A DNA stretch of 64,000 bases, from assembly GCA_030760725.1 (NCBI GenBank), contig JASWHV010000019.1, positions 31,561,944 to 31,625,943 of the forward strand. The letters are read 5' to 3'. A program made the translations under genes and the position numbers. The DNA comes from Neostapfia colusana. Lineage: Eukaryota; Streptophyta; Magnoliopsida; Poales; Poaceae. Under the pieces are notes generated by a model. That model did no database searches, had not been told where the DNA came from, and saw nothing but the letters and a program-made list of their open reading frames with translations. Positions 52,401-64,000 of the stretch are shown here, one piece after another (within the stretch, counting starts at the first letter, position 1; every line of letters starts with the position of its first letter).

Positions 52401-53669
52401 ATGTTTCTTCAACCTCCCGCCAGAGAACGCGCGTGCACACCGGCACAGATAGTGGCGCGGCTCGTTCTCCCTCATTTCTCCGCCGTTTTTGCTCCGGTTT
52501 CACCCTACACGACCGTGGGAACGTGGCTTAGCTGCCGGGCAAAGTCTCACCTCAAGAAAACAGCCAGAAGCAGGTTGGCATCAGAGGCGGCGCTCGGCGG
52601 CGCGGCATCGACATGTTCCGGCGTGTCCCAAGCTTCTCCCGACGAGATAAGTTGCCCTAAAGCATCCCTAGTGGTCGGGGAACATGGAACAAATGCCAAA
52701 CCATGCAGCAAACGGCGGGAAAAGGGGGTTCACCGGAGGATCGACCCGTTTTGTCGTCGCCGGAGAATTCTCATCTCCCCGGGCATGGGATGTACGGTTG
52801 GCTTCGGTATTCGCCTTGGGGGGGCTTTAGGAGCTCTAGTAGCTGTGTTTTGAATTGTGGAACGGATGATCAAGCGTGTGGAGAGAATTTCCCGATTTGG
52901 TTTTGATCGGTTCTTCACGCGCACCGGTGCCAAAACCCAAATTCCGGCCAGACGGCAGTGGGGACGAGCAAGGGGAGGTCGGGAGCATGATCTAGACAGC
53001 CATGCTAACCTTCGTGGGTGTTTTGTCGGGACGGAGCAGCACGGAGGAGATTGGCCGACGATGATCCGTGCGGCCGCTTCTCTTCTCCGTTATGAGGGTG
53101 AAGCACGGCTCGGCACCGGCTGTAGAAAGCCGGTCACGGGCTGAGGGACGGTGGAAAACATCGAGGAGGGTTCGGCGCATCTCCTGGGTGGTTCAGCTGG
53201 TTGCCACCGTGGCTGGAGACCGATCGGGGTAAGAGCCGAGAGCGGCAGCGCAGCGCGTGGCTCTGTTTTTGCTTGAGAGAGAAGCAACGCGTGCGTCGGT
53301 TGTGTGAGCAACAGACCGAGCCGGCAGCTAAGGACGCCCAGGATATTTATTGAGCAGCTGGGAAGATTGGGTGAAACCGACTTCGGCGAGCAGAAACACA
53401 AGCAGCTCGGTGGAGCTGCATTCCTCTCTGTGTCAAGCACACACAGAGGAAAATTCCAGTGTTGCCTCTGTTCCACTCAACTGCGGATCCAGCCGAAGTC
53501 CCCCCCCCCTCCAAACACAGTGGCTCCACCATTTGAATTCAAAATTCCCAGCATTTCCGACAAACTGAATGTAATTTAGGGGAGTTAACCTCCGTTCGTG
53601 TTCAGTTCACATTTTTAAATTCCGTGGTGTCAGTTCAGTTCCGGTGCGAGGGAAAAATAATGCCCGGCA
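49462..53669 (-). repeat. GypF 5' LTR (outer end missing)
   Basis: AT-rich inner part, GC island about 52384-53500 beginning GTGGGCCCACGGGTCAG, then about 170 bp before GypB2 interrupts. By comparison with GypB2 about 0.4 kb of LTR should continue beyond the window. A poly-C run lies at 53502-53511. Confidence 0.75.
49715..50965 (-). pseudogene. LTR-embedded micro-gene, GypF copy (exons 2 and 3)
   Basis: Exon 2 (50965-50897, 69 nt, as in GypA) reads KDTPEPLDILPPDANFSF and ends CCAG|GCAAGC, a GC donor. Its acceptor would be ACCGAAG, shifted from the GypD position. Exon 3 (49800-49715, 86 nt) follows TATGTGCAG and reads GECYEEGSEDEAM, then GYTAELEPCTLP and TGA, matching the GypD ending TVEWEPYMLR. 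Intron 2 is 1096 nt. Phases agree with GypA and GypD. A candidate exon 1 with GTGAAC donor near 52730 does not keep the phase, so I leave it out. Confidence 0.45.
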
Positions 53670-56600
53670 TGTGAAGGCCCGGACCTCGTCGGGTGGTACC
53701 GTGTTATGCGGCACCTAACAGCTCACGGGTTGCAGAAAACACACATCATATTACATAAAGAGTTTGCGGAAGCCTACAAGAATGTTTTACAAATAGTTAT
53801 ATCAGAGTAAACTACAGCGGAAGACTATCACTCTCACGACTCATATCTAAACTAGCAACAAAGAAACGGTCCAGCCCGCGGACGTTTCTTACTAGCAACA
53901 CGAAGATAATCTGCAGCGGCGAGGATGCTCTTTGAGTAAGCACTCGGAGGTTCTCGAGTCTCATCGGCACCCCTTCTCATAAGCATCGAGTCAATTACCT
54001 GCAAAACAACTCGGATAGCATCCGTGAGAACAACGCTCAGCAAGACTTAACCGTCACCCTAAACATGAAACTCTAAGTGAGGTTATGAACCTAACATAGG
54101 ATGGCATAAGCATAATTAAACTCTCCTAAAAGTGAATCCTTACTTTCAGGTATTAATTGCAGCATTTTAAGTAACCCTGGGCATGCCACATCGGGAGTCC
54201 ACAATCAAACAAGAAACGCTTTCCCCCGATGTAAATTGCTCATGGCATAAAAGAATCGAGTTTGCACTAGCCTATTCATCAAGGTCCAATACAATGCTAC
54301 TATAATACTTCACATCAATATGAATAGTTCCTTTCTCATACAAGTTCTTACTATGTCACGACTGTGAGAACAAGTATGCTCGGTCCATTCCGCGAGCAAT
54401 GGTGATTCGGATCAATAACACCCGGACTACACGACACGTACGCCCGTACTCGACGTTGCCTAAAACAACCATCACTGACGTCGTACGTGGCAGCCTTTCC
54501 CCCATTTCACCCCCGCTGAATCGATCAAGTCACCCCGTACAGTAGCTACTTTCATGGTGCACCTTTCGACGTGAGATGTCATGAGAATATTCCCATATAC
54601 TGCACACCGGCCGTCCGCCTGAGGCGACCCGAAAAGTCCCAACGACAGCTTCCCGAGGTACATCGGTTTACTTGGTCCCATATAGCCAGCATAAGTCCGG
54701 TACACAACTCAAACTTGTTCAACAGGGCCGCATACGGATCGGTCCTTTACCGACACGGACGGGTCTACAGCACCCAGGCCCCTATATCCTGCTGCTCCTA
54801 CAACCTTCCGGTCTCAACTTTAACTTGCTACTTCATTTATGAACCCATCCTGTATGCCCCTGTTGTTCCTGAAACTGCGAGTAGCATCCCACCACTCGAC
54901 TTCTACCGAACCCTACTTAAGCATGGCAGTTCTACAAGGTGAAAGACACCTACCCAATACTCCATGGTCATTTGGTTATGCAGGAGGAGTATCAAACACT
55001 AGACCTAATGCACAGTTCATATCTTAACCGAAAGTGAATACAAAAGAAAAACTTAATAGCTGATAAATGCAAACCGGAGCTTGCCTGTTTTGCAGGGTAG
55101 TCGTATATAACAGTTAGTGTCCTTGCAGATCCACCCTTGATTCTCTGGAGCTATATCCACTTCGATGAATCGCTCCTTTGAATCCCCTTCGTTGTGGTTC
55201 CTATTGAAATGCATATGCACATGTTTTATAGAATGTAATGGAAAGAAGTTATAGAATTAATCTCTTAGGGACAGAGGTTGTGTGGAAAAGCCAAGCATGG
55301 CTTGGTTTGCCTCTGTTGTGCAAAGAACAGAAATAAACTATTTTGTCCTAAAGGCTTTAGCTATACACTAATCATGTTCCCTAATGAACATAATAGATAA
55401 GTTGAAAGGATTTGAGCGTAACTGAAGAACAAGAACTCCAATGGCCTCAAAACTTTTTACAGCAGGTTCTATACTTCCTAAGGATTTAGCTTGGCAAATT
55501 GCAGCTAATGTGGAGTCATATTGTGTTCCTCCTAATTATCACAATATCTCTTATGTATTCCACATATGAGTTCTTGATTACATGAGAGTAACCTGGTCCA
55601 AAATTCAGCCCATTTTCTTGAGTAGTTATCCCAGAACAATTCTTTAAGCATTTGTACTCAAAAGAATTAATTCTGTAGTAATGTGCATTTTCATGCCCAA
55701 TTAATTGAACTAAAATTCCAAGTATGTCTCAGAGAGCTTGCCTAAATTTTTCCTATGATTTTTGGAGCAATGGATTGCACAGAACAGATTTTAGAAGTGG
55801 GAAACATTTTCTGAAAATGTTTCTGGACTCTTTTGAACACAGTAGTTTGCATTTAGCAAATTCCTACTCAACTGATCTTCAAATGAGCTGAAAATTTGCT
55901 AGTAGGTCAACAATATGCTAAAGATTATTCTTGCAAAATTAGGGGATTTTTGGATAATCCAAACTCCCTCAATAATTCTTTTTCAGAAAAACTTCCAAAT
56001 TTTTTCCAGAATATAATATTAACTTTCACACAAATCTGAGTTCATATTTGGATAGAACTCAGAGATATGAATCCAAACCAATTGGAATCACTCAAATTGG
56101 AGCTTTCTACACGGAGATATGAATTTCTAAAGATTGAGCTAAGTCTGGAATTATTTTCTTATTGAAAATCCAGCTGGACCCACAGTTTTGAATTCCAGCC
56201 AATAGAAACGAAGCCCCACCGGGCCACAGCGTCTCTGCGCACCAACACACAGGATCCCGGCCACACCCGATCCCGGGTTTAAAATTTGAGCTGCTGACAC
56301 ACGGGGCCCACGGCTTTCTTCTACCTCCCGCCCCTCGCTCGCGCCCGCGCGCTCCCCCTCGCCGGAGTAACCCGAAGCTCGCCGGACCGGCCTTCCCGAC
56401 CACCGCCGTAGCTACAACGCTCCGCCAGGGAGTTTGTGACACTGAGGAACACGGCTGTGAGGTTTGCTAGGGCCGCCGACGACCGGAATATGGCCGGCGA
56501 TGTGTAACTGCCTCTGTGGCCGTTCGGCAGCATCGCCCGAGGTCTCCAGCCCTCAAAAACTTGTGCCGACGAGCCCTACAGCACCACCGTACCTCCAGGA

Positions 56601-57918
56601 AGATCGGTACGACCTCAAACTAGCTCGGAAAGGGCTGGAACTAGGTAGTCATCGTGCGACCGAATGGGTCCGCCGTGAACCACCCAAGAAAAGCTCGAAA
56701 TTCGTCGGCCTGAGGCATTTTCATGCGCTGGATGCAAAAGGGGAAATGATCGCTGGCTAATACAGCTGCTACGTGCAAGATTCGAGGACCTAGGAAGGAT
56801 TAGAGAGCGGGAATTTGTTGAATCCATACCAGAAGCTCGGAGTGAGGTCGCCAGAGCAAAACCTCAAAATTCGCCGCCGATAGCTCGCGGCACGGCCTGA
56901 GCTTGGGCTGAGAGCAGCACGGCACCCATGCGCCTCCGTAGGTGTGATCGCTCGGCCGTGAAACCCACTGTGGAGGGATGTCCACGAGTGCCCGATCACT
57001 TTCTCAGATTAGGTCGCCGCGGCGGCGATCGTTCTCGGGCGAGGAAGGCCGAAGCTCGCTTGATTTCGTGTCGGGGAGGTGGAGGCTGATCTCGGGGAAG
57101 CGTTTAGCAGCTCGGGGGAGGAAAGAGCGCGATGGTTTTGCCGTTCTTCCGATCGGACCGAGAGGCGGAAGGGAGGAACTCGGTTCAGTGCATGCGCTGA
57201 CAAGGAGAGGAAGCAACTGCTGTCGGCTTGGTCCGAGGAGGGAGAGATCACGTTGCTGAAACCGTGAGAACCGACCCTGGGACGCCAACGCGTGGAGACC
57301 GGCAGCAGGAGCCGGCGCGGCAAGCTCCTCGGTGGAGCCCGTGACCTGTTCAGGAAATTTTCCCACCGAAGTGTGACTTAGGGTGTAAGGTTTCTTTCTT
57401 TAGCTCTATGACATGTGGGTCCCACTCCACATGTACCTCCCAAATATCTGTTCAAGCTGATCCTCTTAATTCCCACAATTCCGAGTTTTAAAATGTGGGT
57501 TAGAATTTGAATCTTTCCAATTCAGTTTGACTTTGCTTGCCGAATTTGAATTTGGTTGAAGTTTGCCAATTCTTCTCTTGAACTCTCTTTTGAGCCCACC
57601 CTACAAAATAGAAAGTTGGTGATCAAACTCCTCCCTATACTTCCAACTATATGGCTGCATTTTTAATCAAAGTCCTCGGTCATCCCATGTGTGAACTTTG
57701 ACTTTCAAAACTGAATTTTAAACTTACATGCAAAGAGGTATTTAACTCCTTATTGGTTCAACACTTTTAAATAAAAAGGTGAACCTCATGTTGGATGTTC
57801 ATCCATGTATTACCTTGCATGAAGAAAAAGTTTCATCAAGTCCCATTTTTCATGTCTTTGCCACACATATGAACACAAACCTTAGTTTTTATTCATACAC
57901 ATTTTTGGGACTTTTACA
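53670..57918 (-). repeat. GypB2 3' LTR (4249 bp, uninterrupted)
   Basis: On the minus strand from TGTAAAAGTCCCAAAA (57918) to GGGCCTTCACA (53670). This is the only unbroken LTR of the family in the window. GC island 56295-57425 with TGACACACGGGGCCCACGG and TGACATGTGGGTCCCAC at its edges. A segment near 55095-55200 corresponds to micro-gene exon 2 and ends ACAG|GCAAGC, and a TTTTGCAG|GTAATTG acceptor lies near 54000, but the exon joins do not give a frame I can defend. Confidence 0.9.
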
Positions 57919-57920
57919 TT

Positions 57921-57932
57921 CCTCCCCCCTTA
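57921..57932 (-). promoter_or_regulatory. GypB2 polypurine tract
   Basis: The minus strand reads TAAGGGGGGAGGA beside the LTR start. Confidence 0.85.
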
Positions 57933-57982
57933 AAAGAATCTCGTCCCGAGATTACAAAATAGGAACGAGACGGGAGAGGTAA

Positions 57983-60900
57983 TTACAAACTGTACAAAGC
58001 TAAAAATTCCGGATAGTTGGTGCAGAGGTAATCTTCACTTTCCCACGTCGCCTCTTCCGCGGTGTGATTACTCCACAGCACTTTGAAAAATCGGATCGTC
58101 CGGTTCCGGGTTACCCGGGTCTTTTCATCCAAAATCTGGACAGGTCGCTCGGTGTAGGTCAGGTCCGGTTTCAATTCGTCGATGTCCTTGGTGCGAACAG
58201 CAGCGATGAATTTGAGGCACTTCCGCAGCTGTGAAACATGAAATACGTCATGAACACCCGCTAGACTTGCCAGTAATTCCAGCCGGTAGGCTACGGGTCC
58301 GTACTTCTCCGTGATAGCAAAAGGACCAATAAAACGGGGAGCGAGTTTCCCCTTTACACCGAACCAGTGAATTCCCTTCATCGTAGATACATGAAGATAT
58401 ACGTGCTCTCCGACGTCAAAATGTAACGGCCTACGCCTTTGATCAGCGTAGCTCTTCTGTCGGGATTGTGCAGCCTTCAAGTTCTCTTGTATCAACCGAA
58501 CTCGGTCTTCGGCTTCGTTGACAAGATCAATCCCAAACAGAACTCTTTCGCCGGACTCACACCAATTCAGTGGTGTGCGACACTTCCGGCCGTAGAGAGC
58601 TTCATACGGTGCCATTTTAATACTCGCTTGATAACCATTGTTATATGAAAACTCCGCCAACGATAGGTGTTCATCCCAATTCCTACCGTGGTGGATGGCA
58701 CACGCTCTCAACATATCCTCAAGCACTTGATTCACCCTCTCAGTTTGTCCATTGGTTTGAGGGTGATATGCGGAGCTTCTAATCAGCTTGGTGCCCAACG
58801 AGGCATGCAGCTGTCCCAAAACCGAGCAACGAACAGCGCAACTCGATCTGAAATGTTGGTCTTCAGGACACCATGTGAGCAAATAATTCTGGAGATGAAT
58901 AACTCCGCATATTGCTTTGTTCGATAATGAGTGTTCACCGGTATGAAATGAGCCGACTTCGTCAACCGGTCGACGATCACCCATATCGAGTCATGCTTCC
59001 TGGATGTGAGCGGTAATCCGACGATGAAGTCCATACTCACATCCTCCCATTTCCACGCCGGTATCTTCAAGGGTTGTAGCGGTCCGGCTTTCCGCATATG
59101 ATCCGCCTTGATCCGTCTACACGTATCACACTCGGATACGTATTTAGCGATCTCCCTCTTCATCCTCGTCCACCAAAATTTCTGTTTCAAATCTTGGTAC
59201 ATCTTGTTACTTCCGGGATGAATGGAAAACTTAGACAGGTGGGCTTCATCCAAGATCCTCTTCCGGAGTTTCATATTACGCGGTACCACTATACGGTCGT
59301 TAAACCATATTGTACCGTTCTCATCCTTCCGGAAGCATTTCACCTCTCTGTTGTCCAGTCTTCTCCGTATGTGAGACATACCTCTGTCTCTTCTTTGAGC
59401 CTCAACAATCTCTTCACGGATTGTTGGAATGAGCGCGAGATTATAAAGCGCGCCATACGGAATGACACGGAGGCTTGGTTCTTCTTCTTCCAACTCAGCA
59501 GCTGCTAAGTTGTGAACGTGGGTTTTCCGACTAAGCGCGTCGGCAACCACGTTTGCTTTCCCCGGATGATAGTGGATCTCCATTTCATAATCCTTGATGA
59601 GCTCCAACCATCTCCGTTGCCTCATATTTAGCTCCTTTTGCATGAAGATATACTTCAGGCTTTTATGGTCGGTGTAGAGGTGAACAAGTTACCCAGTAGG
59701 TAATGCCTCCACATCTTCAACGCCAACACCACAGCAGCAAGATCGAGATCGTGAGTTGGATAATGCTGCTCGTGGTTTTGCAGTTGACGAGACCCATGGG
59801 CGACTACACGCCCTTCTTGCATCAGAACACAGCCGAGACCGATGCCGGATGCATCACAGTATACATCAAATGGCTTCGTCGTGTCCGGCTGAGCAAGAAC
59901 TGGAGCCGTTGTGAGATGTTTCACCAAAGTTTTGAATGCGGCTTCACATGCTGCATTCCACATGTATTTAGTGCCCTTCTTCAGCAGCTCCGTCATTGGT
60001 TTAGCAATCTTGAGAAGCTCAGAATAAACCTTCGATAATACCCCGCTAAACCTAGGAAACTTCGGACCTCGTGGACTGATTTGGGAGATTCCCACTACAG
60101 CACTTGTTCAATCTTGCTGGGGTCCACGGCGATACCTTCTGCTGAAATAATATGGCCTAGGAAAGGCACTTGATCAATCCAAAATTCGCACTTGCTGAAC
60201 TTGGCATATAATTGGTGCTCTCGCAACCGTTGTAGCACGATACGCAGATGTTCAACGTGCTCTTCTTCAGATTTGGAGTAAACCAATATGTCGTCGATGA
60301 ATACCACGACGAACTTGTCTAACTCCAGCATAAATACAGAATTCATCAAGTACATGAAGTATGCCGGAGTGTTGGTTAACCCAAATGACATGACGAGGTA
60401 CTCATAGAGTCCGTATCTCGTCGAGAAAGCTGTCTTCGGTATGTCCTCGGTCGGATTTTGATTTGATGATATCCCGACCGAAGATCCATCTTCGAGAATA
60501 CCTTTGCACCCACAAGTTGATCGAACAGGATGTCGATGCGGGGCAAAGGATACTTGTTCTTGATCGTGACAGCATTTAGAGGACGGTAATCAACACATAG
60601 CCGTAGTGTTTCGTCCTTCTTCTTAACGAACAGCGCAGAGCAACCCCAAGGTGAAGAACTTGGTCGTATGAAACCCTTGCTCATGAGTTCATTCAGTTTC
60701 TCTTTCAACTCCGCTAGCTTGTTAGGTGCCATCTTGTAAGGCCTTCGTGGGATAGGCGTCGTTCCCGGCGCCAGTTCAATCTTGAACTTGACGTCCCGTT
60801 CGGGCGGCATGCCCGGTAAGTCATCGGGAAAAACATCAGGATAATCACGTACCACCGGAATATCTTCAAGCTTCAGCGCTTCCGTGTGGTAGGCCTCTAC

Positions 60901-62448
60901 CATATCTGGATCTTTGCTGTCCAAAAACAGCGTGTGCTGTCCGTGAATCGGCGAGTCAATCTGGACAGTCCGGTTACCGATATTGAGAACGGCACCGTGA
61001 CGATTTAACCAAGACATCCCCAATATAATGTCTATCTTCTGCCAATCCAACATAATCAGCAGTGTTGGGTATATTTTTCCGCCCAAACACAAAGTTGCTC
61101 GGGACACAATCTGATTGGCAGAGATATTTCCTCCCGGTGATCGTATAAGAAAACTCGTTGTGGGAGTATTGGTGGATAATTGGTGCTGATCCACGCATGT
61201 TTTGCTGATAAAATTGTGGGTTGCACCGGAATCAAAAAGTATGAGCACGGGCACGTCTTTGAGTGTGAACATGCCCGCTAACACCGGTGCTCCCTCCGGC
61301 ACATCCTCAATAGCCAGATGTTGCACACTCCCGGATTGCAATGCTGTTATGTTGACTGGAGCAGGTGGCGGCATACCACCTGATGATGATGGTTGTCCGG
61401 TGTTCACCAACTTCTCCCGGCATTCTTGCCTAAAATGCCCTGAACGGTGGCAATAAGAACACGGAGGTTTCCCTTGTTCTTCGTTGACTTGTGGTTGAGA
61501 AGTTGATGTACTTGGCTGCAGCAATGATGCCACAGGTGTCATTCGTTGCCGCGGCAAAGGTGTTGCTTCAAGACATGATTCTTGAGCAGGAAATCTGTAC
61601 GGAGTTGATCTCACTGGCGCTTGCCATCTTTCATCGGATGGTGTGTGATACACCACACGGTATTTGCGAGGAACAACTGGTGTGTCTTCTAGCACATCCT
61701 CCCGGTCCCTCTTCTCTGCTTGACACTCAAGTGTCGCTTGTTCTTGTAGCAGAGCAGCACTGATCAACTCGGTGTAACTGCCTTGATTGAACAAAGCTAG
61801 CTTCTCTTTTAGTATGGCACTCAAGCCATAGAAAAAGTAGTCACACATTGCAGCTTCGCTCGTTGCATAAGCAGGAGCATATTGTGCCAGAAGGTTGAAT
61901 CGTCTGACATAATCGAGGACACTCATGTCCCCCTGCTTCAAGTTCCTGAATTCCTACTGCTGGGCCTTGATAAAACCCATAGGAATGTGACGAGCCCGGA
62001 ATGCTTCCCGAAATTCCGTCCATTCCACTTGATGGCCTTCCTGAACGGTGGCGAGATAGGCAAACCACCAGTTTCCGGCGGCTCCATGGAGCTGTTGAGC
62101 TGCAAATAATGTCTTCTGATACTCATCGCACTCAAACACTCCAAACTTGGACTCCATAACTCGAAGCCACTGATTAGCTTCCACTGGTTCATTGGCTTCC
62201 ATGAAAATTGGCGGTTGTGTCGCCAAGAAGTCCAAATAGGCGTTCTAAGGTGGAACGTCCTGTTGCGCGTGTTGGAGTAAGCCCTGTTGTACCAAGGTTT
62301 GGAGTAGTCTTGTGTTCTCTTGACATGACTCGACCATCTGAGCCATGACATCCGCCCATACCGTTGATGGCGGTGCCCGTGGTGGAGTCGAGTCTTCACC
62401 GTCTTGGCGAGAACTTTCAGCCCTACTCGGAGACTGAGTACGCACCAT
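57983..62448 (-). pseudogene. GypB2 gag-pro-pol polyprotein, broken
   Basis: ATG at 62448 (MVRTQSPSRAESS). Same domain order as GypB: gag, CCHC knuckle (CSYCHRSGHFRQEC), protease with intact LFDSGATHNFIS, RT (FIDDILVYS), RNase H, integrase (WVIVDRLTKSAHF, HPQTNGQTERVNQ) and a chromodomain-like tail, ending at a natural-looking TAA at 57983-57985. Lesions: TAG at 62246-62248, TAG near 61953, a -1 shift near 60453, TAG at about 60093, -1 shifts near 60012 and 59690, and a frame break near 58815 within integrase. The second RNase H acidic residue is Asp where Glu is usual. The stretch 61941-60376 is open for 521 codons. Confidence 0.95.
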
Positions 62449-63978
62449 ACTGCAAAAGCATAATTTTGAGGGAAGTCAAAACTTGACCTAGCAGTATGTG
62501 AAAGTATGTAAAACATGAACATGCTAAAACTTTATGAAAGCATAACAATACTTCATGTTTACACATCCTTTTAAAGCCAACAGAAAACCATCCCCATTTG
62601 CTGTACAGAACCGACCTTTCTGTACTTAACCCAGATTTGGATCCAGTTACCAGCATTTTCAGAACTCAAGTTGAATACCAAAGTTAAAGTTAACTTTAGT
62701 ATCTTTTCAACGAGTACTCATATGTCCATAGATCATTTCTGTAACAAAAGTTATGATTGTTCAAAGTTGACATAATTTCTGGCTAAAATTTGCCAGCACC
62801 TCCTTTGTATGTGGCTGTTTTCATCACAGTTTTACATACAACTGGGGTACAATTCTGAACAAACTATGAACTACAAAATCGTTGTAAGTTTCATAACCTT
62901 TCCAACGGTGTATTACATGACCCTTAGAAATTTTTATACAGATTGTTATGGCCAATTTACAGAAACATCCAGAGAAGTTTGCAGCTGCTCTGTTTTCTGA
63001 ACAGTTTGCATTCATCTGGACGTTCAACCAAGTTGGTGTTGGATTTGGCTCTGGAGTTCTACAGAAAAGTTGTAGAGCACTTAATAAACTTTCCAGAACG
63101 GTCTCAAACACCTCCATTGGGTCAAACTAATTAGAGTTACGCTCTGTTAAAGACCAGAAAAATTTCTGTCTGAACAGAGCACTCTGTCTTTGAGATCAAA
63201 AGAAGCCTAACAAGTCTCTTCTTTGAAACTTAGTTCAAATGAAGAGATCAGTAACTAATATGTGCTTTATCACATCCATTTTTAGTTTGGAAGTTAGTCA
63301 TGAATAATTTCTTCATAGGTAAGAATACTTTCCAGTGTAGTACGTTGACGATGCACCGTAAGACATATGACGGTACTACGTTGCCTCACCAAAGAAAAAC
63401 CTAACCGGATTACACCAGCATATACGTATCCTTAGGTGGCACTAAAACGGTCACTCGCAAACGTGTTCTACACGCACTAAGGTTTTCGTGGTTAGTGCCT
63501 ACATAAGCCACACTCAATCATCAGATCCGGCTGCACACCGAACCCGGTATCCAAAACAGTTTGTACACCCGGCCGTCATCACTCGCCCAGGTGTTTTCAA
63601 GCCAAACACGCCTTGAGCTACGTGTTCACGTTACTGACCACGTGAGGGGGTCTCCCAAATTGCAGCACGCACGCCTGGGACAGACGCTGCTCGAATACCC
63701 AAACGACATGAAGAGTCGTAGAGGATACTAAAGCGAGTCGGGTTACCTGCCACCCGTGAGGCTCCACCCTTCAGCTTGTGCGCACCGGTGGACAGCGCAT
63801 ACATGCACCCCCAAGACATAAACGTCCCGAGATGCACGATTTTCCGACATAACACATAAGTTAGCTTGCCACCTTCATTATATGCTAATAATAGTCCTTA
63901 TGTGGGCCCAGTACCGTTATCGCACCGTATCCTAAGTTTTTGACATAATATGATGCTCAATCCGTGCTCTGTTCCCAA
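62449..63978 (-). other. GypB2 untranslated leader
   Basis: Reverse copy of the GypB leader at similar length, non-coding. Confidence 0.8.
63400..63427 (-). other. Conserved leader hairpin motif (GypB2)
   Basis: The minus strand reads ACGTATATGCTGG-TGTAAT-CCGGTTAGG. The C-to-T change in the stem still allows a G-U pair in RNA. Confidence 0.6.
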
Positions 63979-63994
63979 CGCAGCTCTGATACCA
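63979..63994 (-). promoter_or_regulatory. GypB2 primer binding site
   Basis: The minus strand reads TGGTATCAGAGCTGCG, as in GypB. LTR bases TGT begin at 63998. Confidence 0.85.
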
Positions 63995-64000
63995 AGCTGT

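Larger units (their letters stand above)
48497..53669 (-). mobile_element. GypF: Ty3/gypsy element, leader and 5' LTR
   Basis: Minus-strand leader (48497-49442), primer site and the inner 4.2 kb of an LTR cut by the GypB2 insertion at 53669/53670. It resembles GypD/GypB in leader and LTR plan but is diverged from both. No gag-pol remains in the window. Confidence 0.7.
53670..64000 (-). mobile_element. GypB2: second GypB-family element
   Basis: Minus-strand copy of the GypB family: 3' LTR, polypurine tract, gag-pol, leader, primer site and the first three bases of the 5' LTR at the right edge. It is inserted in the GypF LTR; CGGCA (53665-53669) is the expected left target copy. It keeps the protease motif lost in GypB but has more frameshifts overall. 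Confidence 0.9.

Noticed and set aside
52730..52790. Exon 1 of the GypF micro-gene
   Set aside because: A GTGAAC donor and an upstream ATG exist, but the exon would end in phase 2 while exon 2 needs phase 1.
52227..52853. 208-codon plus-strand frame in the GypF LTR
   Set aside because: Spans the AT-rich/GC-rich boundary of an LTR, lies opposite to the element, and shows no domain or counterpart in related LTRs.
53852..54043. 63-codon minus-strand frame (RRGADETREPPSAYSK) shared by the GypB LTRs
   Set aside because: The frame is partly kept in GypB, but the join to the presumed exon 2 is out of phase or hits a stop, so I do not call it a gene.

Overview
The window looks like a repeat-dense intergenic block of a large plant genome, most likely a grass (Poaceae). 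The evidence is nested Ty3/gypsy chromoviruses with very long LTRs (about 3.4-4.9 kb), two Ty1/copia elements, a 5S-bearing Cassandra TRIM, and many GTGGGCCC-type boxes like those common in grass promoters. I found no intact ordinary host gene, rRNA gene, tRNA gene or CRISPR array. Nearly every gag-pol frame is broken by stops and frameshifts.

Layout, with names used in this annotation. 1-3486: Cop1, a SIRE/Maximus-like copia element on the minus strand (gag plus a 1.6-kb LTR), running off the left edge. It sits inside GypA (+; integrase end 3487-4727, 3' LTR 4773-8287). GypA sits inside the 5' LTR of GypB (+; 8288-26184). GypB has gag-pol at 11318-15850, and its 3' LTR is split by an insert at 18575-24712: a long LTR (LTR-C) joined to a palindromic Cassandra element. 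GypB sits inside LTR-E (26185-26439, -), which sits inside GypD1 (26440-34089, -; gag-protease, leader, LTR). GypD1 sits inside the leader of GypD2 (34090-47977, -). GypD2 also received a truncated GypA relative, GypA2 (34354 to about 37975, +), and a full copia element, Cop2 (40372-45572, +; TSD GTCCG). 47978-48496 is unresolved exon-like and LTR-edge sequence. GypF (-; leader and LTR, 48497-53669) is interrupted by GypB2 (-; 53670 to the right edge), a second copy of the GypB family. Nesting reaches six levels: GypD2 > GypD1 > LTR-E > GypB > GypA > Cop1.

Most interesting observation. The LTRs of the GypA and GypD/F families appear to carry their own small spliced gene, separate from gag-pol. 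It has three tiny exons with the same phases in each copy. Intron 1 begins GTGAG. Intron 2 begins with GC (AG|GCAAG) and ends TGCAG or TCAG. The product is an acidic peptide of about 48-70 residues. The GypD1 copy (exons 32764-32806, 31526-31606 and 30439-30500, minus strand) is open from ATG to stop, 61 codons. Degraded or partial copies lie in GypA, GypA2, GypD2 and GypF. In A2 a TATATAAA box precedes it, and in GypA an AATAAA follows it. Three separate insertions (GypA, LTR-C/Cassandra, Cop2) hit the exon-2 segment or its equivalent.

Two other notable features are the palindromic Cassandra, whose outer ends share one AAGGG target duplication with the adjoining LTR-C, and a hairpin motif conserved in the leaders of all five gypsy elements whose leaders can be seen. 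All calls rest on reading the sequence. No database search was possible.
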